A DNA stretch of 64,000 nt from Eucommia ulmoides. Its lineage: Eukaryota; Streptophyta; Magnoliopsida; Garryales; Eucommiaceae. Position numbers and translations under genes: made by a program. The stretch lies in the NCBI GenBank assembly GCA_016647705.1, contig CM028338.1:24191077-24255076 (forward strand), written 5' to 3'. A model generated the notes under the pieces. The model ran no database searches, was not told the DNA's origin, and was given only the letters and a program-made list of their open reading frames with translations. Positions 1 through 12,700 of the stretch are shown one piece after another. Within the stretch, counting starts at the first letter, position 1; the number at the start of each line of letters is the position of its first letter.

Positions 1-1532
1 TCAAGAATACGTTCCTAATGTTCGTGATTTGCAATCGAAATTCAGGTATATTTAAAGCGAGTCCTTCATTTTTTTCTCTTTGTAGGTGTAACTTCTGTTC
101 AATGATCTGCTCATAGCGGTTGGAAAAACAATTCTGGAAACCCAACGGCCTATGCCCTCCCCAGTTTTCATATTCTTCTCTTGCTTCATACGATATGCAA
201 GTTATCTGACAAGATGCAAACTGTCCTCTCATGCCTACTGCGCTGGGGTGAATTTTTTTGCCATGATTTGGCATTCGGTAGGTAAAAAGCAAAATTTCTA
301 CGGGACACACTTTTTTCTGAGGTTTTGAAATTGAGAATTTTACAAGAAAACAGAATAGATTAGCCATATTAATAATTGAGCGAAAAATGTTAAGAAAACT
401 TTACACTAGTCTTAATTCATAATATGACATTGGAAGAACAGAGAAAAAGATATAATTGCTCGGTCCCAAATTTATTGTCATAGATTTGACTTGGTACAAA
501 CTTTTAGATATTATTTGAATATTTCTTACTTTACCATATTAAGAATGGTGTTAAAGTGATAAAACTTTTTAAGTCTGTCATTTTACCTTTAATTTAAAAA
601 AATTCCCTTACCCAATTGCAACTTGTGTTTTAGTCCCGCGTATTAAAAAAAGGCGGAAGGCCCAAATACGTGTGCATGCATTCTCGCAGTTATATGTATC
701 TAATTTGTGTGTAAAATATTTGTTATATGTAACAAATATTACACAAATACACGCAATTATATGTATCTAACTTGTGTGTAAAATATTTGTTATATGTAAC
801 AAATATTACACAAGTACATGTAATTACAAGTAATTTGTAATTACAAAATTACGTGTAAGTTGTAACTAATATTAGTATATTACACAAGTACATGGAATTA
901 ATATTACACAGATATATGTAAACTTATTTTAAGTAGGACAAATAATAGATTACACCCGCTATTTGGGACTAATCGCCAATTATCCTTTTTAAAATTTGAA
1001 TATGAGGCTGAGAGTAGCTTTATTTTGGGAAAAATGATAAACGTATGTTTTATAAAAAAAAAAATTGGGAAAAAGAAAGAAAATTAGCTTGGAATATCTT
1101 GAAAAGGGAAGTAGGACAATTAATTTGGGATGGAGAAAGTGTTAAATATAGAAATCTTTTTACAATAGAGAAAGCTTCCCTTTGAATTGTCTCTCTAGGC
1201 CTCGGGTAATCGCGAGCAGTTTGGTTAGAGAGAATTTAAGTTTAAAAGCTGAATGGTTGGTTATGCAAAAATAGTTTTTGTTCTATTTGTTCAAGCTTCG
1301 AGATGTAAAAGAACACCCCGAGCTTGTGAAAATAATAAATAGACAGAAAGATCAGTAAATAGAATGTAGAAGGCAATTTTTGAGGATTGTTGTCCATGTG
1401 GCTCTTTTAGATAAATTGGAAATTTGAAACTTTATGCAGATTGTGCCACAGGTACTATGCTAAAGATGCTGAGTCCATGGATGAGTGATCAAGTATTCAT
1501 AGCTTAGTTTCTATAGTATCTTTGATATTGAT
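1..1532. other. Upstream region of the FRS3-like gene
   Basis: No convincing long coding frame. A GT-AG-like pair near 46 and 86 (donor after TTCAG, acceptor after TTTGTAG) could belong to 5' UTR exons or to the tail of an upstream gene; the first 45 bases are open in one frame, but the continuation stops after about ten codons. A TAG at 1500-1502 lies in frame with the FRS3 start and no ATG intervenes, which supports translation starting at 1533. The sequence just upstream (near 1441-1460) contains a CAG that could be an acceptor for a 5' UTR intron. The AT-rich part at about 630-970 has a tandem palindrome, described separately. Confidence 0.5.
691..824. repeat. Two tandem copies of a 67-bp palindromic unit
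   Basis: Units 691-757 and 758-824 are nearly identical. Each contains an imperfect inverted repeat of about 44 bp: an arm reading ttgtgtgtaaaatatttgtt is followed after a few bases by its near reverse complement. Further half-units trail to about 900. Short flanking motifs (tagtccc near 632, gggacta near 966) are inverted to each other, so the block may be a small foldback DNA element of about 340 bp. That classification is weak. Confidence 0.55.
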
Positions 1533-3782
1533 ATGGATGTTGAAGTGATTGATGTAGAAGAGGAGAACATGGAGCTGCGGCGTGACATTGTTGATGATGG
1601 AGATGATGAACCCAATGATTGTGGAGATGTGAATGACTCTGGAAACTCTTCGTGTCAGGATGAGGATGGGGAAGCTGTGCCATATGTGGGCATGGAGTTT
1701 AATTCGGAGCATGCTGCTAAGGCTTTCTACGATGAGTATGCAAGGCATGTGGGTTTCAGTACTTGTGTAGGACAATGTATCCGGTCCAAAACTGATTTGG
1801 AAGTTAGTGTTAGGGAGTTGTTATGTGCCAGAGATGGCTTGAAAAAAAAGACTAGTGCTAGATGCGATGCAATGATTAGAATAGAGTTGAAAGGTCAAGA
1901 GAAATGGGTTGTTACAAAATTTGTGAAAGAGCACAGTCACTCCACAGATATTCCTAGTAAATTGCATTACCTTCGACCACGCAGGCATTTTGCTGGTTCT
2001 GCAAAGAATATGGCTGAAACTTACCAAGGTGTGGGAGTTGTTCCCAGTGGTGTTATGTATGTGTCAATGGATGGAAACCATATCACAGAAGACACAGATC
2101 CTGGATCTAGGAATCCCCCTCCTCAAGAAACATTACGTTCAGTTAAGAATGTGGGGCCTGCTAGATATGCTGCTAGACATGCTAGTCGAAAAAGGACCTT
2201 AGGGAGGGATGCTCAAAATCTGCTGGATTATTTCAAGAAAATGCAGGCTGAGAACCCTGGATTCTACTATGCCATTCAGCTTGATGAAGATAATCGTATG
2301 GCTAATGTCTTTTGGGCAGATGCAAGGTCAAGAACTGCTTATAGTCATTTTGGCGACACCATGACACTGGATACAAAGTATAGAGCGAACCAATATAGAG
2401 TACCATTTGCTCCATTTACTGGAGTGAATCATCACGGGCAGACAATTTTGTTTGGCTGTGCATTGCTTTTAGATGAATCTGAAGCCACGTTTTTTTGGCT
2501 TTTCAAGACATTTCTCGCTGCAATGAATGATCGTGCACCTGTCTCTATAATTACAGATCGGGACAAATCCATACAGACTGCTGTTGCTCAGGTGTTTCCT
2601 GTAACCCGCCATTGTATTAGCAAGTGGGATGTATTAAGAGATGGCCAAGAAAGGTTGGCTCATGTATGTCATGCACGTCCTAATTTTCAGGTGGATCTTT
2701 ACAACTGTATAAACTTGACTGATACAATTGAGGAGTTTGAATCATCTTGGGATTCCATCCTAAATAAATATGACCTCATAAAAAATAATTGGCTCCAGAA
2801 TTTATATAATTTACGCAGACAATGGGTCCCAGCATATTTTCGGGATTCTTTTTTTGCTGCAATTTATTCCAATCAAGGATTTGAGAGCTCCTTTTTTGAC
2901 GGTTATGTGAATCAACACACTACTCTACCTATGTTCTTCAGGCAGTATGAAAGAGTTTTAGAGAATTCCTTTGAGAAGGAAGTAGAAGCAGATTTTGATT
3001 CTATATGCACTACACCGTTATTAAGAACTCCATCACCTATGGAGAAACAGGCAGCAAATGTTTATACAAGGAAAATATTTTCGAAATTTCAAGATGAATT
3101 AGTTGAGACATTTGTCTATACGGCAAATATGATTGATGGTGACGGGACTACCAGCACTTACAGAGTCGCTAAATTTGAGGATGACCGGAAGGCATACATT
3201 GTATCGCTAAATGTTTTAGAGATGACAGCAAATTGTAGCTGCCAGATGTTTGAGTATTCAGGAGTACTATGCAGACATGTTTTGACAGTTTTCACTGTGA
3301 CAAATGTACTTACTCTCCCACCCCATTACATCTTGAACAGGTGGACAGTATCTGCAAAAACTGGGGTTGGATCAGATGTACCTGGTGAACTACATGGACA
3401 AGAGACACTGACAAAGAGATACAATAATCTCTGCAGGGAAGCAATTAAGTATGCAGATGAAGCTGCTATATCTTCAGAGACCTATAACGTGGCAATGGAT
3501 GCTGTTAGAGAAGCAGTGAAAAAGGTAGCTGCTGCAAAAAAAAATATTGCGAAAGTTGCGCCTCCCAGCTCACAAGTTATTGGGACCGGTTATGATGATC
3601 GGCAAGTCACCTCTACTTTGGCTCAGGAGGCAACTCCTTTATTGTGGCCACGCCAAGATGAAATGACTCGCCGGTTCAATCTTAATGATGGTGGTGTTCC
3701 AGCTCAACCTGTTGCTGATTTGAATCTTCCACGCATGGCGCCCGTGTCTCTTCACCGTGATGATGGCCACATCGATAATATG
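1533..3782 (+). CDS. FRS3: FRS3-like exon 1 (codons 1-750)
   Basis: Holds the acidic N-terminus, the FAR1 zinc domain, the MULE transposase domain and the SWIM finger. It ends ...HIDNM before the donor GTAGGC at 3783. Reading through the donor stays open to a TAA at 3897-3899, so retention of the 167-bp intron 1 would give a 788-residue protein without the C-terminal modules and NLS-like end. Confidence 0.95.
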
Positions 3783-6700
3783 GTAGGCATATTCTTTTTC
3801 TTTTGTGGGATTGTTTTTGTGCAGGTTTTTATTTTATTATTATTTTTAAACCTTTGGGTGTTTTTTACCCTCTCATTCAAAACATTTATTAATTTCTAAT
3901 TGAGGTATGTTAGTTGATTTGGTTATCAAATATATGACCTTGTATGTAGGTTGTTCTTCCGTGTCTTAAGTCAATGACCTGGGTGATGGAAAATAAGAAT
4001 TCTGTTCCCGCAAATAGAGTGGCTGTAATTAACCTAAAGGTACGCATCTCATAGCATAACACATGGTTCTGTTTGATGCTCGGTTCCTGCTAATGTGAAT
4101 TAGGTGAGCATGAAAGTGAGAAACTTGTGGGAATTTTATATATAGATCATCGAATAAGTACTTGTATGATTCCTATGGTATTAAATAATATTGGCTTGGG
4201 TGACTTTGGCTTGTTTGGTTGTGAAGTGCATTTAATGTAAGTGATTTAGCTGTTCATGCTCCCTAGCGGTAGATTTTAATATGCTTTCCAAATCCTTGCA
4301 GTTGCAAGATTATTGTAGGACAGTATCTGCAGAGTCGGAGGTTAAATTTCAGCTCTCAAGGGTCACATTAGAGCCCATGTTGAGGTCTATGTCCTACATC
4401 AGTGAGCAGCTTTCTGCACCAGCAAATAGAGTTGCAGTCATCAATCTGAAGGTATGACTATCTGTGAAATCAAATTGACAAATCCAAAATTCATTTCCAT
4501 AAGTCAACTCACCTTTTTTTTTTTTTAACAAAAGAAAGGTTTTTAATATATGACCTAGCCTTCATTGGTTCTAATTTCACAACAAGACCTTGCCATGCAG
4601 GGTGTAATGCCTGATATATTTAATCCTCTTTAAATGACGAATAGCCTCTTCATTTTCTTTTTCCTTCTTCAGAACTAACAATCCATTACAACTATGTTTG
4701 AAAGGCAACATTAACTGATACACAGTGCAACATTATCTTACCATTTTGAGATGATGTTCTTTAGTAGTCTAGTCACTAGTGCAAACAATAGTTACTAGAA
4801 TATAATACCCTTGCGAACTGCAAATCAATGCAGCCATTTCAAATATTCCCTTTAAGTTATGGGATGACAAACATAATTTTTGCTCTCAAATTTCCATTTT
4901 TGTTTTGGTTCGAACACATTCAACATTCTATAGATGTATGCTTGAGAGTATGTATGAGACATAATGAACTCTAATTATAATTTATAAGACAGCATATTTA
5001 TACTCAAATTTTACACCTTAATAATATATACACAAAAAGATGTTATATGTCGATAGCTAAGCGAAAAATAAGCTATCATTGGTGGATGTTTTGACAAAAA
5101 TTAGCTAGCCAGCTAGCGTAGGCAAAACCATTTAGACAAAACAAATAAACTGTTTAATAGTAATGTAACAAATAAAACATTAAAAGATTAGGGAGTTTAA
5201 TATAACTACACTCAAAACTTTAAAACTAAAGGCAGTAATTTATGCTGTTTAAAATGGGCAATATCTGCACTCCTAAAATCAACTAATACACTTTATTCAA
5301 AGTCAAATTACGAAAGACCCATTATTTAATGTCAAATTATGAAAATCAACTGCCATACTCGTTCCACTTTATTTATTGTCAATTTTTACAATGCATTTCA
5401 CATTTGTAGTGCAATATTATTCTCTTAACAATAAAAAAACTAAAATGAAAAAAAAAATCATAATAATAATTTTTTAATAAAAAATTATTTGTATCAATAC
5501 TTTAAAAAATCACTTTTGTTTTTTATTGAATTGGAAAAGTAAATGGAGCGTATCATTTGTTCAACCATTGGGTCAAATTATATTATAATACATCATCAGA
5601 AAAAAAACAATATTTTTTTTTTTTTCGTTTTTTTCTTTAAATATCAATTTCGAATGGCAATGGACAATACTAAAATCCGAATAATGAATGTTAAAAGTTT
5701 GATGGAAAATAGAATTTTTTGAACAAGAATCACAAAAAATGTTAAATTGGTAAAAGACGAATTAGAAGAAAATAAGAACATGCTAAACATTTAATAGTTT
5801 AGATTAAGTGATGGGTCTTTTTGTAAATTAGCTTTGAATAAAGTGGGTGAAATAGTGTAATAGTTGATTGTAGGAGTGCTAATAGCGTTGCCCTATAAAA
5901 TTGACTTGCTTAATTGAATCTGATTTTATTTAGCTACTTTTAGCCAGTAAAATAAAACATTAGCCTGTAAAAAATTTAAAAAATTAAGGTCTAAATTTTT
6001 ACCTCATATAAACTATAAAGTAATAAGTGTAGTTATACAATTAAAATGATAACTATTGAAGATTTTGACTAATTAGACAGAAAAATAATATATTTTGGAG
6101 CAATATGCAAATATTTAAAGATTGGGAGTAACATGCAACTATGGCCAACTTTGAAGATAAAATCTAAAATTTAATCAATTGAAGATTGAGCAACTTGATT
6201 GCATTTAATTGGCGGCTGATCCTTTTATATATACTATAGATTTGTCACTAGACACACCCAAGGTACCCTTTTACCATTTTCACTTGTCTCAGCACCCACA
6301 CATAGGTCTTAGAATCAGCATCTTTTACCACTCTCTATAGGAAACAGACAGTTTACTGACTGGTTTCATTCAATTGGAAATTCTTCAGAAATATAGCCAG
6401 AGTCAATGAGGAAAAATCCCCAAAACAAAATTAGCCCTATTACCCCCTTCAATTGACCAACAAACGGGGAGTAGTTTGCATTGAAAAGAAAAATAAAGGA
6501 GCGCGCATGCTGGCCTCTAGAAGACAATTGGAAGATCTACTGGATAAGGGGACCGGTGGCAGCTAAACGATTGGAGAAAGAGGCAGTGAGGCAATGAGCA
6601 AGGGCCCCAGGATTCTGATTCAGACGATCTGTGGAGAGGTTAGTCTAGAAGCCGGTTTGGCTAACAAGAAGACTATTGCTTAATGGGCCTCTTTAAGGAC

Positions 6701-9700
6701 CACCTAAGTAGAGGTGGCCAAGAATCCAGGGTTTTGTGGGCTTGGCCTTCTTGACCTGGCCCAGGAGGAGGTGGTTGAAGCTAGTTAGCTAGAAAAGTTA
6801 GAAGTCGTCTATTTTGAACATTGGGTCGATTGTTAGGTCTTATAATGGATGTGGGTAAAAAAATAGATAGGCACTTGCGGTAGGGCCAAGATGCTCATGA
6901 GAGCGATGCATGTGTTTGTGGCATGTTGTCTGGACCGACAGAGCTGAAAGCAGAGGATATGGACTTATGACCTTGTCATGGAATCCCTGATACACCACAA
7001 ATCAATTCCAACCCCCACTAATTCTGGAATTCTAGCGCCGGCCGACTAACTACCAGCCCTAGCCATCCCATTTGTAAGGAGCTCAGTGGAAGATGTCCAA
7101 ATCCAGTTCATACCGTAAAGATCCCGAGGTCATGAACCTGACTGATCCTAGAAGAGAATTGGGAGACCCACCACTCTGATCCATAACTCTTCTTCCAAAT
7201 CTCATTTTTGGTTCACATTCTCGCGCTATTCTACTTAGTCAGACAAACATCAATATCATTGATGGAGTGATGACCTACTTTTAGAATATGGTCCTCTTCT
7301 TGCTTTAATGGAAAGATGAAGAGAAATGGGCAGCTACATGGGTCTTTATCTCCACTCTGGTTGGAACAACCCATTGGAGGTTGGCCCACTGAGAGATGCA
7401 GGAATCGAGCTTTCTGCATGCAATGCTCACGTTCAACCGGCTAAAAATCACTTAGAGGAGAAGCAGCCCTGGCATATGATTGTTGCGCAGAGAGGCTTGT
7501 TGAATGGAAGTTACAGCGATGAGAATCAGAACAAAGGAGGGATTGCTAAGCATTAACTGAATTTGGACAGACCTGCGGAATGCGACAACAATCTTATCCA
7601 ACCTAGGTTTCTTACAATGAAGGACTGAATCACAAATGAGGTTCTGCCCTCTGATGGCAGCTCTGAATGAGCACAAGAACCTGACCAAGATGTTGAGTTG
7701 CCAAGGTTACTGCTCTGGCCCTTGAAGCCTGCTTCCATGGAGGTGCAGAGTCATAACACAGCCTCCCCCTGCAAGCCAAATTGCTCCCTTGGCACCTGCC
7801 ACACCCCTATTCAGCGACTGATGAGGCTGAAAAGGAAGTGGCTAGCCACTTTCAATTCCAGCAAGCTATCTTCTACCCAATCATGGAGATTTCAGTTCAC
7901 ACTCTCATTCTCTCTCTCTCTCTCTCTCTCTCCCTCCCTCTCTCCCCCTCGTCTATTTGGGATATAAACTGGGAATCTTATACACTAACCTTTACCAAAT
8001 TTATCTTGCATTGAAATTTAATTGTGGCTTTTTCATACAACTGTTGAAAGCATATGAGGCAGTTCACCCAGACGCTGGTTATAACTGTAATACTAATTTT
8101 CGTATTAATTTATCCCTAGTGTGTAGTAGTACAATGTTTAAATTTGTTCTCTGAGCTTTATACTCTGTCATAGCGGCGCCTTAGTTTTCCTAGTGCTTTC
8201 CACTGGATAACCTAACAAATCTGGTGGTATTATGGAACTCACTGTTTCACACTGCATGGTTCTGGATTATTAGTTTTTATTATGACCTGGAGTCATTTAA
8301 TGGGTTAATTATTTGGTCTTTATGCCCAAGCCTTGGTGTTTTTGGACTGCCAATCAGGTTTGCTGGTTTAATTAGATGATTTTAGAATGCAGGATTTGGA
8401 TAATTCCTGATTCTAAGGATGAGCCTGCTACTAATCTGTGATTCAGAATGGATCTATTTTTTACGGGTTCCACCGGTTCCATGTTTTTGGAGCTTTAATT
8501 GTTGAACATTCTGCATCGGACAACGACCCTATATAGTAGCAATGGATTGGTTGTGGTTCGGGTTTTTGGTTTACTAGTTATAATCTAGCAAACAAACCTA
8601 AGGTATACTTGCTTTCTGTGTATGAATTTAAAAAGTTTCGGTTTTTGTCCCTGTTCAATTTTTTTTGCTTTTCTGTTTGGTCTCTATAGCTTGTCTTGAT
8701 GGGGTTAACTACTCTTATTGTGCTATATTTAGGTGTTTGGTTGCTGTTTCGAGCTTACATTTATGTCTGTGATTAAGATTGTATATATGTTTTTCTTCAA
8801 CCCATCATAAAAATACACTTATTAAAAAATAAACAATATTTTAAGATTGAAATATCCTATAGCAATCCTACAATCTCTCTCCATGTCGGTATAAAAAGGA
8901 AACACATAAAGCAAATAGGAGATTTAAAATTTAAAATTAATTTACCTATCATTTTCATAAAATAAATCTTCAACAAAAAAAATCAATTTATTTGTATTTT
9001 CTGATTTTTTATAAGAATAACAAAATGGATAGAAGATATATAAAGTACTACGATGACTATTCGTTGTGGAACATATTCTCTACATGCTGTAATTTCATAA
9101 GTAAAATTCGCCGTCTGAATTTCAAAATTAGAGAGAGAAAAGTTAAAGACAATAAATATTTACTGCGAATAACATTCTCTATGTGATGAACTTCTATGGC
9201 TAAAATTCACTGTGTGAATTTCAAAATTGTAGAGCGAATAGTTAAGAATGACTGTAAATACATTCGAGAATGGAATACTTAAAATTTACTATAAATAACC
9301 GCAATTGGTTGTCGATTTTCAAATCTTTGCTATGGATAACTGACGTGGGCAACGGGATGGTCAAGCGAATATAAATTGTTAATGGGGAGGGGGTGGGGAG
9401 ACAATTTGTTGATGGAGAGAGATGATAAAAAATTGTTAATGGAGAAATGGAGAAAAATTCGTTAATAAATACAGAGATAGTTATGGAGGGAGAGTGAGTG
9501 AAATTTACATTGAAGAGAGACAGAAAGAGAGAAGGATGTTTGAAAGATAGACAAAGAGAGATGTTTGAGAGAAAGGGAGTTTATTATGGAAGAACGTGAG
9601 AGATTTATGGAGAGAGATAAACACTACTATTTTTAAGGAGACAAATAAAGAGAATTTTTTCCCATGGAAAGAGAGAGAAAGGGTATGTTTGGTAAAAATA

Positions 9701-12700
9701 TTTCTCACAATAATAATAATTTGCATTATGTTGAATTGAATAAAATAATCAATTTTATTATTTTTCTAATTGTACAATGAGACTACATATAAGAGTAATT
9801 ATGAATAAATAAAGAAACTAACTAATGACTAATAATAACTTTCATAATCTACATATTTGACTTTCCCTATATACAAATAATAATAATATTGAATATTCCA
9901 ACTCTCCTCCTCAAGTTGGTATGGAGATTTCTTCCATTGTCACCTTGCATACTAGATAGTCGAATATCTTTTCTGGTAATTTTTTTGTTAGAATGTCTGC
10001 GATCTGTTCGGTAGTCGGTACATATGGCATACATATTTGTCCACTATCTTTTCTTTGATGAAATGCTTGTCCACTTCCATATGTTTTGTCCGATCATGCA
10101 GCATCGGATTGTGAGCAATTGCAATAGCTGATTTGTTATCACAGTAGACTTTTATAGGTGCTGAATTAGATATCTTCAACTCTTCTAGTAATCTATTAAT
10201 CCATAACACTTCACAGATGTCGTGAGCCATTGATCTGTACTCCGCTTCTGTGCTACTTCTAGCTACGACATTCTGTTTCTTGCTCCGCCATGTGATGAGG
10301 TTCCCACCAACAAAGGTATAGTAACCGGAGGTCGATCTACTGTCCGTGACGCTCCCAGCCCATTTTCTGCATCGGTACAAACCTCTATAAGTTGGTGGCC
10401 ACGTTTCTTATACAAAATTCCCTTTCTGGGGGTACCCTTTAAGTACCTTAGGATTCTATAGGCGGCCTTGAAGTGTTCCTGTCCTGGTGAGTGCATAAAT
10501 TGGCTGACCATGTTTATGGCAAAGGCTATATTCAGACGGGTATGTGATAAGTAGATCAACCGCCCCACTAGTCTTTGATATTGTTCTTAATTTATCACAG
10601 CTACAGGTTTGGCCGGTTGTAGCTTCTTATTCGGTGCGCTTGGAGTTTCTGCAACGTTGCATCCGAGTAACCCTGTTTCATTCAGTAGGTCGAGTATATA
10701 CTGTCTTTGACTCACAAATGTGCCTTCCTTTGTTCTAGCAAATTCCATTCCAAGAAAATACTTTAACGGACCTAAGTCTTTGATTTCAAAATTATCAGCA
10801 AGTTTTCCTTTAAGTCTTTCCAACTCGTCACTATCACTTTCTGTTAAGATGATATTATCTACATAGACAGTTAAAATGACAATCTTACCATCAATTGAGT
10901 GTCTATGGAATATTGTATGATCTGCTTGGCTTTGTTGATAACCATGACCTTTTACAGTGGTTCCAAAGCGTTCAAATCACGCCTTAGGAGACTATTTTTG
11001 GCTGTATAGTGACTTTTTTAGCTTGCGCACCTTTTCTTGCCCCATCTTTCTTTCAAATCCTAGTAAACTCATGAACATTTCCTCCTCCAAATCTCCATTT
11101 AGAAAGGCATTTTTTACGTCTAATTGGTGTAGTAGCCAATCAAGATTCACCGCTAGGAACAATAGAACCCGAATCGAGTTTATCTTAACAACTGGAGCAA
11201 ACGTTTATTGGTAGTCTATCCCATATGTCTGTGTGAACCCTTTAGTTACGAGCCTTGCTTTCTATTGTTCTATGCTTCCATCTGCTTTACACTTGACTGT
11301 GAATACCTACTTGCACCCGACTATCTTTGTATCTTTTGGCGAATCAATTATTTCCCACGTACCACTCCTTTTAAGAGCATTCATCTCTTCCAAAACTGCT
11401 AACTTCCAACCTGGATCACCTAGTGCTTCCTCAATATTCCTTGGAATAAACAGATTAGTAACTTTAGAAATAAAGACTCTATAAGGTTCGGAAAGTTTTG
11501 TGTAGGATACATATCTAGATATGGGGTGATTAGTGCAGGTTCTGACTCCTTTCCTAATGGTTATAGAAATATTGAGATCTGAAGGAATACTGGAATGAGA
11601 AGGTTCATTGGGAGGTGGTAAAAAGATAGGATTACCTGGGTGTGAGGGTTCATTGGGAGATGACAGAGAGATAGGATTACCTGGATCATTGCCTGGGGAG
11701 TCAGATTGACCTTGTGCTAGAACGGTAGGCTGATCATGATTGTGGTATTTCTTCATCTGTTCGTGAGGGAATTATGCTCAGTACTAGTAGGGATCCCTTT
11801 TTGTTTTTCAATATTTTCATCACTTGTTTTTGACTGATTTGGAGTAAAATTTCTAAGATTGTGATAGTGAGAGGATCATCAGTGACCCAAAAATTCCCTT
11901 CCATTCGATTCTCTCCCTGAAGGAGATTTTTGTCAAAGAAACATTTTCCATAAATGTGACATCCATACTACTATAAAAAACATGATTTTTTTTTTGTTTA
12001 TGGATTGTAATACTTATACCCTTTTGATTTGGTTCATAACCGATGAACACACATTTTTCTGCTCTAGGATCAAGTTTAGATCGAAATTGGATAGGAATAT
12101 GAACATAGAATGTGCAGCCAAATACTTTAAGAGGCAAGTTAGTTGATATCTTAGAAGCTGAAAAATGTGTTTTGCAATTATCAAATGGTGTGTAGTTTAC
12201 AATACGTGTAGGCATGCGATTTATTAAATATGCAATTGTTAAAAGAGTATCGCTCTACAAGTATTTTGGAATATGCATAGAAAACATGAGTGCACGTGCA
12301 ATTTCGAGTAAGTGTTTATTTTTTCGTTCAGCAATGCCATTTTGTTGGGACGTGTCACGACATGTGGATTGATATTAAATACCATTTGTTTTCAAAAAAC
12401 TGCCTAAACATTCGTTGAAACATTCTGTTCCATTATCTATGCGAAGAATGCTAGATTTTATTTGAAATTTGTTTTCAAGCATAATGCAAAAATCTTTAAA
12501 TAAAGTTTCTACATCAGATTTTGCACGCATCAAATATGCCTAACATAAATGTGTGTGATCATCAATAAATGTCACAAACCATATTTTTCTGGATGGTGTT
12601 GTGATTTTTGAGGGACCCCATACATCGTTGTGAATTAAAGAAAAAGATTTGGTTGCACGATATGATTTTGAAATATAAGAAGTACGCTGACTTTTTGCAA

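Noticed and set aside
1533-3899. A single-exon 788-residue FAR1-family gene
   Set aside because: The last residues after 3782 are low-complexity intron translation (FFFFCGIVF...), and a perfect donor at 3783 joins to downstream exons that complete the FRS3 C-terminus. Kept only as a possible intron-retention form.
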